DNA of 64,000 nucleotides. It comes from Cyclobacterium sp. Lineage in GTDB: Bacteria; Bacteroidota; Bacteroidia; Cytophagales; Cyclobacteriaceae. The translations under genes were made by a program, and so were the position numbers. A model generated the notes under the pieces. That model was not told the DNA's origin. It was given only the letters and a program-made list of their open reading frames with translations, and did no database searches. Of the stretch, positions 54,660 through 63,428 are shown piece by piece (positions within the stretch are counted from its first letter, which is position 1; each line of letters begins with the position of its first letter). The stretch covers positions 1 through 64,000 of the forward strand of contig NZ_JABURL010000123.1 of assembly GCF_014762705.1 (NCBI RefSeq), written 5' to 3'.

Positions 54660-56240
54660 TTAAAATGGAGCTTTGTCTTCTCCACCAGGAAAGGGGTTCT
54701 CCCCTTGCTCATCTCCATTGGCACGGCTTCCCATCCTAACCATTCCTCCTTCATCAAAACCCTTACCCCCTGCACTACTAGGAAAACGACTTCCATATAG
54801 CGCATCCTGGGCCTGGTAGGGAACATTCAAATCCAAATCGGTAAACTTGGTGTACTTGCCAATAAACCTGAGCTTCACATTTTCCAGCGAGCCGTTTCTA
54901 TGCTTGGCAATAATGACTTCACCTACGCCAGAGGTACTGTTTCCATCTTCATCCTCAGTAATCCCATAGTATTCCGGACGATATAAAAACATGACAATGT
55001 CGGCATCCTGCTCAATGGCTCCAGACTCCCTAAGGTCGGATAATTGAGGTCTTTTGTCTCCTCCCCTTGTCTCCACGGCTCTGGAAAGCTGCGACAAGGC
55101 TATTACCGGAACGCTAAGTTCTTTGGCTATTTTTTTCAGGGCCCTGGAAATACTTGAAATTTCTTGTTCCCGATTGCCTCCATTATTTCCCTTACTGTCT
55201 CCGGACATAAGCTGAAGGTAATCCACTACGATCAACTGAACATCATTCTGGGCCTTGAGGCGACGGCATTTGGCCCTTAATTCCAAAATAGATAAAGCCG
55301 GGGTATCATCCACAAACAAGGGTGCTGAAGTAAGTTTTCCGGTTTTATGGATCAGCTGCTGCCATTCATAATCTGCCAGGTTTCCTTTCTTAATTTTTTC
55401 AGAATCCAGTTCTGCTTCTGAACTGATCAATCGATTGACCAGCTGAATGGAAGACATTTCCAATGAAAAAATGGCAACCGGTCGATCATGGTCTACCGCA
55501 GCATTTCTCAAAACCGATAGCACAAAGGCAGTTTTTCCCATTGCCGGACGTGCAGCAATGATCACCAAATCTGATTTCTGCCAACCAGAGGTGACTCTGT
55601 CCAGGGCTGTAAAACCAGAGGGCACACCTGTAAGTCCATCCTTTTGCCCCTTTTTGCTCTCCAACTCAATTATGGCCTCGCGCATGATAGAGCGCATGTC
55701 CACGTAGTTTTTCTTGATATTATTTTCGGAGATTTCAAACAGGGACTGCTCCATCTTATCCAAAAGTTCAAAGACATCGGTGGTATCCTCGAAAGCCTCC
55801 TTTTGTATATCAGAAGCGATCCTGATCATGTCCCGTTTCATGGCCTGCTCAGTGATGATTCTGGCATGATATTCAATATTTGAGGCTGATGAAACCCTTG
55901 AGGTAAGCTCTGTGATAAAGTAAGCTCCGCCTACCAATTCCAACTTCCCGTTCTTTCTGAGTTGATTTGTAACGGTAAGCAAATCAATGGGTTCCCCTGC
56001 ATTGAACAAATCCAGAATGGCCTCATAGACCATCTTGTGGGCATCTTTATAAAAACTGTCTGGCAAAAGAATATCAACCACCGCCGTCAGGGCATCTTTT
56101 TCCAACATCAATGCTCCCAGGACGGCCTCTTCCAAGTCAATGGCCTGGGGAGGCAATTTGCCCAATGCAGCTGCAGGATCACCTGATCGCCTCCTTAACG
56201 TCCCTAATCGTTCAGTTTTATTGCTGTTTTTATCTGCCAT
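54660..56240 (-). CDS. dnaB: Replicative DNA helicase DnaB
   Basis: 526 residues. The hexameric helicase unwinds DNA at the fork. The N-terminal DnaB domain begins at PPQAIDLEEAVLGALML; the RecA-like domain begins at TGVPSGFTALDRVTSGWQ with Walker A AARPAMGKTAFVLS. Walker B is LIVVDYLQLMSG, followed by the LSQLSRAVETRGGDKRPQLSDLRESGAIEQDAD block with the Gln sensor and arginine finger. No intein or insertion is present. The C-terminal tail of about 60 residues is Gly- and acid-rich and variable, as usual. Confidence 0.96.
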   Translation of the reverse strand: MADKNSNKTERLGTLRRRSGDPAAALGKLPPQAIDLEEAVLGALMLEKDALTAVVDILLPDSFYKDAHKMVYEAILDLFNAGEPIDLLTVTNQLRKNGKLELVGGAYFITELTSRVSSASNIEYHARIITEQAMKRDMIRIASDIQKEAFEDTTDVFELLDKMEQSLFEISENNIKKNYVDMRSIMREAIIELESKKGQKDGLTGVPSGFTALDRVTSGWQKSDLVIIAARPAMGKTAFVLSVLRNAAVDHDRPVAIFSLEMSSIQLVNRLISSEAELDSEKIKKGNLADYEWQQLIHKTGKLTSAPLFVDDTPALSILELRAKCRRLKAQNDVQLIVVDYLQLMSGDSKGNNGGNREQEISSISRALKKIAKELSVPVIALSQLSRAVETRGGDKRPQLSDLRESGAIEQDADIVMFLYRPEYYGITEDEDGNSTSGVGEVIIAKHRNGSLENVKLRFIGKYTKFTDLDLNVPYQAQDALYGSRFPSSAGGKGFDEGGMVRMGSRANGDEQGENPFPGGEDKAPF

Positions 56241-56546
56241 ACAAACAAAAGTACCCCTTTAAGGTCAAAGGTTTTGAACAATTTATACACTTTATTATCC
56301 ACAAGCCTGTAACCATTACTTATACAACCCATTGGGGACAAAATCTATTCCAGAGATGTGAAATTATTTTTTTACCAGCTCCAGAGCAAAAATCGGTTGA
56401 TTAATTAAACCCGTAAAAATTCCTATATTTGCAATCCTGGTTTAACTAACAATACTCCAAAAAAAGTTCAGGTAGGAGGAAGGGCCAGGAAACGTCGTAC
56501 ACTCAATTTTGAACCTAACCTTTTTCATATACAAAGAAAAATTCCA
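56241..56546. other. Divergent intergenic region between dnaB and the exonuclease gene
   Basis: This 306-base gap must contain the dnaB promoter (minus) and that of the exonuclease gene (plus). TATATTTG at 56424-56431 matches TAnnTTTG; a TTG lies 24 bases upstream instead of 19. It would give the exonuclease mRNA a leader of roughly 110 bases. TTATCCACA-like sequence occurs at 56293-56301 (one DnaA-box-like 9-mer, TTATCCACA), but it is alone. Confidence 0.4.
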
Positions 56547-57353
56547 ATGAAATTGAATTTAAAGAATCCGATTGCATTTTTTGATCTTGAAGCCACAGGA
56601 GTCAACATATCTACAGATAGAATTGTAGAAATATCTGTATTAAAAATTTATCCCGATGGCAAGGAGGAAATCAAAACCATGAAAATCAATCCTACGGTAC
56701 CCATACCGCTGGAATCCTCCCTTATTCATGGCATCTATGACAAGGACGTGGTCAATGAACCTGTTTTTAAGGATGTGGCGCGGGAGCTGCAGCAGTTTTT
56801 TGAGGGAGCGGACCTGGCAGGCTTTAACGTATTGAAATATGATATCCCCTTATTGGTCGAGGAATTTTTAAGAGCGGGCATTGACTTTGATCTGGAAAAG
56901 AGAAACCTGCTGGATGCCCAAAAGATCTTTTTCATGATGGAAAAAAGAAACCTGGCATCTGCTTATAAATTTTATTGCGGAAAGGTCCTGGAAAATGCCC
57001 ATAGTGCCGAGGCAGATACGCTGGCTACTTATGAGGTGTTCAAGGCCCAGATAGATAGGTATGCGGGAGAGCAAATGGAAGACCTCCAGGGAAACATCGT
57101 GGGTGTTATGGAAAATGATATGAAAAAAATCCACAGCATGATCAATGAAAAAATGGTGGATTTAGCAGGGAGATTTGTTTTCAATGACAAAGGGGAGGAA
57201 TGCTTTAATTTTGGAAAACAAAAAGGAAAACCTGTTACGCAGGTCTTAAAAGAAGAACCCGGTTATTACGACTGGATGATGAAGGGAGACTTTCCGCTGG
57301 ACACCAAAAGAAAACTAACTCAGGTAAAACTCCGGGGGTTTAATCAGAGATAA
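56547..57353 (+). CDS. DnaQ-like 3'-5' exonuclease
   Basis: 268 residues. The exonuclease domain (about 7-175) has motif I FFDLEATG (D13, E15), motif II in LAGFNVLKYDIPLLVEEF (Asn-Asp pair) and motif III HSAEADT, a DEDDh arrangement. A helical linker and a C-terminal domain of about 70 residues with FNFGKQKGKPVTQVLKEEPGYYDWMMKGDF, a module seen in exonuclease-related Bacteroidota proteins, follow. It may be the proofreading subunit or a repair nuclease; it is longer than E. coli epsilon's catalytic core. It diverges from dnaB. Confidence 0.9.
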   Translation: MKLNLKNPIAFFDLEATGVNISTDRIVEISVLKIYPDGKEEIKTMKINPTVPIPLESSLIHGIYDKDVVNEPVFKDVARELQQFFEGADLAGFNVLKYDIPLLVEEFLRAGIDFDLEKRNLLDAQKIFFMMEKRNLASAYKFYCGKVLENAHSAEADTLATYEVFKAQIDRYAGEQMEDLQGNIVGVMENDMKKIHSMINEKMVDLAGRFVFNDKGEECFNFGKQKGKPVTQVLKEEPGYYDWMMKGDFPLDTKRKLTQVKLRGFNQR

Positions 57354-57415
57354 TGGTTTTTTTGGCACTGTATTTCCTATAAAAGGTCGGCGTGGACGGT
57401 CATAAGATTGAACCG

Positions 57416-57916
57416 ATGATTAAAATTTACCAGGCAGACAGCCAACAAATCCCACTAATTCAGGATATGGCCAAAATCATTTGGCCCATTGCATTTGGGG
57501 AAATTCTTAGTTCCGAGCAATTGGCCTACATGATGGACATGATGTACAGCAAAGGCTCCCTTCAAGAGCAAATGGGAAAAAAAGCCCACAAATTCCTTAT
57601 CGCTTCCAAGGGAAAGGAATCCTTGGGCTTTGCCTCCTATGAACTTCATTACCTTGGATTGCCTCAGCTTAAAATCCATAAATTGTATATACTGCCTACA
57701 GCACAAGGCAGTGGCATCGGCAAGAAAATACTAACCTACCTTGAAACGGAAGGGGAAAAAACCGGCATGAAGAACCTGGTGCTGAATGTCAACAAATACA
57801 ATAGTAAAGCTATCCAATTTTATGAAAAGCGGGGATTTACAAAGATAAGGGATGAGGTTATCCCTATCGGAAATGGCTATGTGATGGATGATTTTACCCT
57901 GAATAAAAAAATTTAA
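57416..57916 (+). CDS. GNAT family N-acetyltransferase
   Basis: 166 residues from the ATG at 57416; an in-frame GTG eight codons earlier is less likely. The acetyl-CoA site is KLYILPTAQGSGIGKKILTYLE (Q/R-x-x-G-x-G/A motif QGSGIG), preceded by strand SLGFASYELHYL and followed by LVLNVNKYNSKAIQFYEKRGF, typical of GNATs. It transfers acetyl from acetyl-CoA to an amine; the substrate cannot be inferred. It converges on the two-component cluster 13 bases away. Confidence 0.9.
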   Translation: MIKIYQADSQQIPLIQDMAKIIWPIAFGEILSSEQLAYMMDMMYSKGSLQEQMGKKAHKFLIASKGKESLGFASYELHYLGLPQLKIHKLYILPTAQGSGIGKKILTYLETEGEKTGMKNLVLNVNKYNSKAIQFYEKRGFTKIRDEVIPIGNGYVMDDFTLNKKI

Positions 57917-57929
57917 TTACTAATAAACA

Positions 57930-58940
57930 TTACTCATCGGGCAAATCAATTTTCCTGGTTTTGGAATTAATATCCTTGATCACATCATCCAATTCTGAAG
58001 CAGAAACCAAAACATGATCCAACAATTCCTTTTTATCTTTTGACAAACCTTCTAGTTCAACTTCCAGCAGACTTACCAAGCCCATCAAACGGGCAAGGGG
58101 AGCCCTAACCACATGAGACTGAATCCATGCAATATCTTTGAGCCTTTTGTTCTGTTCTTCTATGGTTTCAATGTAAGCCTTTTTTAGAGTGACATCGTTG
58201 GCCAGTACCAACTTGGCAGGGCGACCACTGAAGTTGATCGGATTAGAGCTGATTTCCACCGTAATGATCTCCCCGTTTTTTTTTGAATGCAGGAAAGTTC
58301 CTGCATTTTTAAAGCCAGGATTTTTTTTACCCTCTTCTACAGCGATTAGCAGCTTATTTCTTTCCTGCTCAGGCCGTATATCCGCTATGGTCATGCCAAG
58401 AAATTCTTCTCTCGGAAAACCATAAGATTGAATGGCTGCTTCATTGACATCCAAAAATTCAAATGAAACCTGATCGTATACCCACATGGGCAAAGGGCTG
58501 AGATGGAAAAGTTCTTTGTACCGGTGTTCCGATTCTTCTAACCTATTGAATACTTTCTTTCTTTCTATACTGTAAATGATACTCCGAAATAATATATCCG
58601 GGTGAAGCTCATCCTTAACCATGTAATCAGACATGCCCAAACTGATAGATTTGACAGCAAAATTCCTATCCGCATAACCGGTCAAAACTACAATGGGAAT
58701 CCTGGCAGCCATGGCCAAAATTTCTTTGATCAATGGCTCTCCGCTTTTATCCGGGAGACTAAGATCCAAAAGTATGATGTCAAAATCCGCAAAATTTTGT
58801 GCAGCAGCATCTTTGTAGGTAGCCACCCAATCAATTTTGGATGTGGGGAATTTTTCTTCCAGGGCCTCTGCCACCAAAATATAATCCCCTTCATTATCTT
58901 CGATAATGAGGATCCGTTGAATATCTTCCTCTGAGGACAT
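57930..58940 (-). CDS. REC-PAS-histidine dimerisation protein lacking a kinase ATP-binding domain
   Basis: 336 residues. Receiver domain (about 8-125) with D14-D15 type acidic pocket and phospho-acceptor D59 (IILLDLSLPD); PAS domain (about 140-255; LFHLSPLPMWVYD, VNEAAIQSYGF); then a HisKA-like helical hairpin (about 260-325) containing IAWIQSHVVRAPLARLMGL. H276 stands where a kinase phospho-acceptor would. The protein ends 60 residues later, so no N, G1 or G2 boxes exist. It cannot phosphorylate itself. Its ATG is three bases after the stop of the receiver gene upstream, so they form an operon. It may accept phosphate from the nearby kinase encoded at 59802. Confidence 0.88.
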   Translation of the reverse strand: MSSEEDIQRILIIEDNEGDYILVAEALEEKFPTSKIDWVATYKDAAAQNFADFDIILLDLSLPDKSGEPLIKEILAMAARIPIVVLTGYADRNFAVKSISLGMSDYMVKDELHPDILFRSIIYSIERKKVFNRLEESEHRYKELFHLSPLPMWVYDQVSFEFLDVNEAAIQSYGFPREEFLGMTIADIRPEQERNKLLIAVEEGKKNPGFKNAGTFLHSKKNGEIITVEISSNPINFSGRPAKLVLANDVTLKKAYIETIEEQNKRLKDIAWIQSHVVRAPLARLMGLVSLLEVELEGLSKDKKELLDHVLVSASELDDVIKDINSKTRKIDLPDE

Positions 58941-58943
58941 ACC

Positions 58944-59375
58944 TTATACCCTGGAAGGGAGTTTTACCAATGAGAACCAAAAGCTTTCAATCTTTTGCAA
59001 GATATCCTGATAGCTTTCCGGCCCCATAGGCTTTGAAATGTAACTGTTTGCATGATTTTTGTAAGATTCCAGGATATCCGTCTCACTGGAGGAAGTAGTT
59101 AGCATGATTACGGGTATTTGCTTTAACCCATTTGAGCTTTTGATAAATTGCAACACTTCCTGACCGTTCTTTTTAGGTAAATTAATATCCAGCAAAACCA
59201 GATCAGGAATATTGTTGTCGTTTACACACAAGCAACTTTCCAAAAACTCCACTGCTTCATGACCATCTTTTGCATAACTGATTTGTAGCGGTATATTAAG
59301 TTCCTCCAAAGCATCTGAAATCAATAAAACATCTCCTTCATTATCTTCGATCAAAAATATATTCAACATGTTCAT
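58944..59375 (-). CDS. Single-domain response regulator (Rcp1-like)
   Basis: 143 residues from the ATG at 59375; ATG at 59369 is also possible. It is a stand-alone receiver of the longer type partnered with phytochrome- or PAS-type kinases: acidic pocket EDNEGD, phospho-acceptor D63 (LVLLDINLPKKNG), TSSS switch residues and K in YISKPM. There is no output domain. It is co-transcribed with the REC-PAS-histidine protein that follows after three bases. Confidence 0.92.
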   Translation of the reverse strand: MNMLNIFLIEDNEGDVLLISDALEELNIPLQISYAKDGHEAVEFLESCLCVNDNNIPDLVLLDINLPKKNGQEVLQFIKSSNGLKQIPVIMLTTSSSETDILESYKNHANSYISKPMGPESYQDILQKIESFWFSLVKLPSRV

Positions 59376-59384
59376 GATCAGCAA

Positions 59385-59801
59385 CTTAACTTGGTTAGAA
59401 TCTTTAACCCGTAATTTTTCTCAGGTCATGTAAGGAAATAAGTATAAAAATTATTTAATTCCAAAGATTGAACGAGAAATTACACACCTCACAAGTATGG
59501 AATGGGTAAAATTTATTCTATTGGAAAGGTATGATTTGTATTATCCTATTCCAATTGTATAACGTTAAAGCTTAAATTAGGGTATATTTTGAAGCAGGCA
59601 AAAGTTCAATGAACGAAATAGTTGTAAAAGGTTTTTTTTGTCAGGAAGTGATGGCTCAAAGGCGAAAACTGCTTCCCTTTGACCTGCCCCTGGAGGATAG
59701 GCTAAATTAAGGCATCCCAAGGAATATATATAAACTTTTATGACCTTTTGAAAACATCAGATGAAAGCGAAAATCGGGCTTCCCGATACCTTTTTTCCAG
59801 G
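59385..59801. other. Intergenic region within the two-component cluster
   Basis: This 417-base AT-rich gap lies between the kinase gene stop and the receiver gene start, both on the minus strand. A small hairpin ATCGGG/CCCGAT with a 3-base loop (59773-59787), followed on the minus strand by a short T-run, could weakly terminate the kinase message. No gene was seen. The receiver gene promoter should be here. Confidence 0.4.
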
Positions 59802-60767
59802 CTAGACTTTTTCTCTGGAAACCGCATCTTTTACGGTAAAATGGATGGCACTACCTTCTCCTAAAACAGAAGTAGCCCAAATTTTACCCCCTCCATCTTC
59901 TATGATTTTTTTACAAATAGCCAGGCCCATACCTGAACCTCTCCTGATGAGGCCTTGATCATATTGCTGTAAAATATAAAATATGCTGTCCAGGTTTTGA
60001 GAGGCTATGCCTACACCGTTATCTTTTACGGATATGGTTTGAAAACCATCAGCTTTGAAAACACTGATTTCAATCTTCAGTGGTCTTGATGAATCCCTGA
60101 AATTAAATGCGTTATTTAACAGCTGATCAAATAATTGCAAAAACCTTTTGTAATCACCTTTGATACTCGGCAAATCTTCTTTCTTCAAATCGATTTTTCC
60201 TACCCCGAATTTCCTGGAATTCAAATGAATAGCCTTTTCCAAAACTTCATTCAGATCTACAATCTGCAAAGCTTCCCTTTCCTTTGTCAATTGTGAAAAC
60301 TCTACCAAATCCTGAATCACATCTTTAATTTTATAGAAATTATCTAATGTCAATTCCAGAAAGGAAATAGATTTTTCTGGAAGACTGTTTTTGTTTTTCC
60401 GGATAAATAGCTCCAAAAAACCATGACTCTGTCTTACTGGCTCAACCAATTCATTGGATGCCACGGAAATAAACTGATCCAATTGATTTTTGGCATGATC
60501 GGATTTTTTCCGTTCCTTTTCGATCTTTAAATTGGCTTTTTCAAGCTCTTTGACCTTACTATCCAAATACAGGTAATGTTTTTCCATTAAATAGTACAAC
60601 AAAATCCCTGTCAAAAAAATAAATGCTGTCCCTTTAAAAGATTGATAATTTGTTAATATTGAAACATCTGTACTCTGGAAAAAATAAAGTATCAAAGTAT
60701 CACTTGCAAAAATCCATAGTATCCCTACAACTACATAAAGAATGGCTATTTTTAAACTCGTTTTCAT
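59802..60767 (-). CDS. Membrane sensor histidine kinase-like protein without the phospho-acceptor His
   Basis: 321 residues. Two membrane segments (about 6-27 and 46-60) enclose a very short periplasmic loop, so it has no real sensor domain. A coiled coil (65-97) leads into a HisKA-type hairpin where the canonical SHEL reads S104-N105-E-L-VEPVR: Asn replaces the phospho-acceptor His (codon AAT at 60453-60455). The ATP-binding lobe is intact: LLNNAFNFRD (N box), DNGVGI (G1) and GSGMGLAICKKI (G2). It can probably bind ATP but cannot phosphorylate itself in the usual way. It is upstream of the receiver and REC-PAS-histidine genes. Confidence 0.9.
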   Translation of the reverse strand: MKTSLKIAILYVVVGILWIFASDTLILYFFQSTDVSILTNYQSFKGTAFIFLTGILLYYLMEKHYLYLDSKVKELEKANLKIEKERKKSDHAKNQLDQFISVASNELVEPVRQSHGFLELFIRKNKNSLPEKSISFLELTLDNFYKIKDVIQDLVEFSQLTKEREALQIVDLNEVLEKAIHLNSRKFGVGKIDLKKEDLPSIKGDYKRFLQLFDQLLNNAFNFRDSSRPLKIEISVFKADGFQTISVKDNGVGIASQNLDSIFYILQQYDQGLIRRGSGMGLAICKKIIEDGGGKIWATSVLGEGSAIHFTVKDAVSREKV

Positions 60768-60964
60768 TTATGCTGGTTCTTCATCCTACCCTATCTCTCA
60801 ATGCTACATATCAAATGATTAAATTACGAAACAAAATTGATTAGCGGAGATTTCAACACCAATTAATTTTAACGAATTAAATTTTATTTTCAAGTACAAA
60901 TCCATTCATCAAAATGCCTTAAATTGGTGAAGTGAAAAAAGTTGATAGTTAAAAACAATTAACC

Positions 60965-62047
60965 ATGTTTAAAATCTCTCAAATTACTATTTTCAGCTTG
61001 CTGGTCATCTTTATTTCCTGCTCTACTTCCACTGAAAAAATTACTCCCAACAGGCAAAATATCAGCCTTTCGGTTTATGCTTCAGGAAAAGTATTGAGCA
61101 AAAATCAATATGAGGTACAGCCAAATGGTAGTGGATACATCCAAAAAATCTTTGTCAGCGAGGGCGATATTGTAAATAAGGGGGATATTTTGTTTTCTTT
61201 GTCCAATGAGGCCACCGAACTGAACCAGGACATGGCCAGCCTCTCCAAATCATTTGCGGAAAAGGAAAACAACACCGCAAGGCTGAAAGATTTGGAGGTA
61301 AAAATAAAACTGGCTCAGGAAAAAATGACCCATGACTCCTTATTATGGGAAAGACAAAAAAAACTGCATGACAAAGGAATTGGGACAAATCTTGACCTTG
61401 AACAGCGGCTGTTGCAGTATTCCCAATCCGAAACGGAACTCAAAGCCCTGCAACTTAACCAGGAAACCCTGATCAGGGAAATCGAATTCAATGCTGAAAA
61501 TGCTCAAAAAAACTTTGAAATAGCCAGTTCCCTGGCGAATGATTTGGAAATTAAGAGTAAAATAGATGGAAAGGTTTACTCCCTTTTGAAAGAGACAGGT
61601 GAACTAGTGAACCAACAAAGCAAACTTGCCGTGTTGGGTAATGGGGAGGAGTTCATATTAGAGCTTTTGGTAGACGAATATGACATTGCTCAAATCAAGG
61701 CGGGGCAGAAAATTAAAATCAACATGGATAGTTACCGTGGAGAAGTCTTTGATGCTACCGTTACCAAAATCCATCCCATTATGGATGACAAAACCAAAAG
61801 TTTTGTTGTTGAAGCTGAGTTCACCAACTCTCCCCCGCAGTTGTACCCCAATTTGACTTTGGAGGCTAACATTATCCTTCAAACAAAAGAAAATGCCCTT
61901 CTGATTCCGTCTTCCTATCTGATTCAGGATCAGTATGTCATCAATATCGAAGGAGACACCGTTGGAGTCAAAACCGGCATTAAAAACTACCAAAATACAG
62001 AAATATTAAGTGGAATTGAAGAAACAACTGAATTGATTAAACCTTAA
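60965..62047 (+). CDS. Periplasmic adaptor lipoprotein of a MacA-like exporter
   Basis: 360 residues. Signal peptide with lipobox (FISC). The chain has adaptor architecture: lipoyl half (VQPNGSGYIQKIFVSEGDIVNKGDILF), a long helical hairpin (about 85-175), lipoyl return (KSKIDGKVYSLLKETGELV) and a beta-barrel (EFILELLVDEYDIAQI, GQKIKINMDSYRG). Some C-terminal membrane-proximal residues are short compared with AcrA. It works with the permease and ATPase encoded downstream on the same strand. The 120-base gap to the permease holds no recognised element. Confidence 0.9.
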   Translation: MFKISQITIFSLLVIFISCSTSTEKITPNRQNISLSVYASGKVLSKNQYEVQPNGSGYIQKIFVSEGDIVNKGDILFSLSNEATELNQDMASLSKSFAEKENNTARLKDLEVKIKLAQEKMTHDSLLWERQKKLHDKGIGTNLDLEQRLLQYSQSETELKALQLNQETLIREIEFNAENAQKNFEIASSLANDLEIKSKIDGKVYSLLKETGELVNQQSKLAVLGNGEEFILELLVDEYDIAQIKAGQKIKINMDSYRGEVFDATVTKIHPIMDDKTKSFVVEAEFTNSPPQLYPNLTLEANIILQTKENALLIPSSYLIQDQYVINIEGDTVGVKTGIKNYQNTEILSGIEETTELIKP

Positions 62048-62167
62048 AATCTGGCAGAAAGATCCTGTAAAAACAAGGGGCAATTATTCATCATCCGAGA
62101 TTTTTCCGAGTGTCGGAATCCTTCAGTACAGGACAAGTTATGGCCTTAGAAAACAAATTATAAACAC

Positions 62168-63427
62168 ATGAAATTCGGTTTATTACTGGAAATAGCCCAA
62201 AAACTCATGCTTGCCAGGTTCAAACAAACACTGGTCGCCGCTGTAGGAGTAACTTTTAGTATTACCATGTTTGTGGCACTTTTAGGCTTTATGAATGGTT
62301 TAAACATGATGCTGGATGGATTGGTACTGAACAGAACACCTCATATCCGCTTTTACAATGAAATCAAGCCAAACCCCAACCAACCTGTTGACATGTCTGA
62401 TACCTATAGCAGCTATAACAATACCATCAGGTCCATCAAACCCAACAGCAGCCGCAAAAGTATCTATAACAGTACTGCCATGATCCATACCTTGCTAAAC
62501 GATGAGCGGGTTTTGGGAGTAGCCCCAAAAGTAAACACCCAGGTGTTTTACAACATCGGAAACATAGATATAACGGGATCCATAAATGGAATCGATGTAG
62601 ATGCAGAAAATGCACTTTTTAGTTTTGAAGATTATGTCACTGCAGGAAACAGCGATGACCTGAAAAACATCAATAACAGCATCATATTGGGCAAAGGTGC
62701 CGCCGACCGCATGCTGGCCCAGATTGGGGATGTGATTCAGGCCACTACGGCCCAAGGGAATACCGTACGATTAAAGGTGGTGGGATATTATCAATCTGGT
62801 TTAGGTGACCTGGACAATGTACAAAGTTATACATCCCTGGAAACGGCCCAAAAAATATTGGGCGAACCTCCTTCATTTATTACGGACATACAGGTAAAGT
62901 TGAAATCACTGGAACTGGCCCCTTCCATGGCCATCGATTATGGGAATTTATTTGAGATAAAAGCAGATGACATACAAACCGTCAATGCACAGTTTGAAAC
63001 CGGCACAGAAATAAGAAACCTAATCAGCTATGCGGTTGGCATTACCCTGCTTATCGTTTCAGGATTTGGGATTTACAATATTCTGAACATGATGATTTAT
63101 GAAAAAATGGATACCATAGCTATATTAAAGGCTACAGGGTTTTCAGGAAGAGATGTAAACATCGTTTTTACCCTGATCGCTCTGATCATTGGAATAGTGG
63201 GTGGAGCGGTAGGATTAATCTTAGGTTATCTGGCAGGAATGGGCATTGATCAACTCCCCTTTGAAACTGAGGCCTTACCCACCATCAAGACATTCCCTGT
63301 AGACTTTAATCCCCGGTATTACATTATTGGTGGTGTTTTTAGTTTGTTGACCACTTACATGGCCGGTTATTTCCCGGCTAAAAAAGCGAGCAGTGTAGAT
63401 CCGGTAGAAATCATAAGAGGAAAATAA
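62168..63427 (+). CDS. ABC transporter permease, MacB/FtsX (LolC-like) type
   Basis: 419 residues: one N-terminal membrane segment (about 22-45), a periplasmic domain (about 50-275) and three segments in the last 140 residues. The FtsX part has MIYEKMDTIAILKATGFSGRDVN and the ending PAKKASSVDPVEIIRGK. The pattern resembles lipoprotein-release or MacB-type permeases. Its leader, AAATTATAAACACATG, closely resembles those of the SDR and MDR genes in this window. The stop is one base before the ATPase ATG, so the two are coupled. Confidence 0.92.
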   Translation: MKFGLLLEIAQKLMLARFKQTLVAAVGVTFSITMFVALLGFMNGLNMMLDGLVLNRTPHIRFYNEIKPNPNQPVDMSDTYSSYNNTIRSIKPNSSRKSIYNSTAMIHTLLNDERVLGVAPKVNTQVFYNIGNIDITGSINGIDVDAENALFSFEDYVTAGNSDDLKNINNSIILGKGAADRMLAQIGDVIQATTAQGNTVRLKVVGYYQSGLGDLDNVQSYTSLETAQKILGEPPSFITDIQVKLKSLELAPSMAIDYGNLFEIKADDIQTVNAQFETGTEIRNLISYAVGITLLIVSGFGIYNILNMMIYEKMDTIAILKATGFSGRDVNIVFTLIALIIGIVGGAVGLILGYLAGMGIDQLPFETEALPTIKTFPVDFNPRYYIIGGVFSLLTTYMAGYFPAKKASSVDPVEIIRGK

Positions 63428-63428
63428 C

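Noticed and set aside
56293-56301. DnaA-box-like TTATCCACA near dnaB
   Set aside because: A single 9-mer without clustered boxes or an AT-rich unwinding element does not support an origin.
56409-56546. In-frame N-terminal extension of the DnaQ-like exonuclease with a basic stretch
   Set aside because: The frame is open for 46 codons but has no ATG, GTG or TTG, and a TAnnTTTG box lies inside it, so it is more likely leader sequence.
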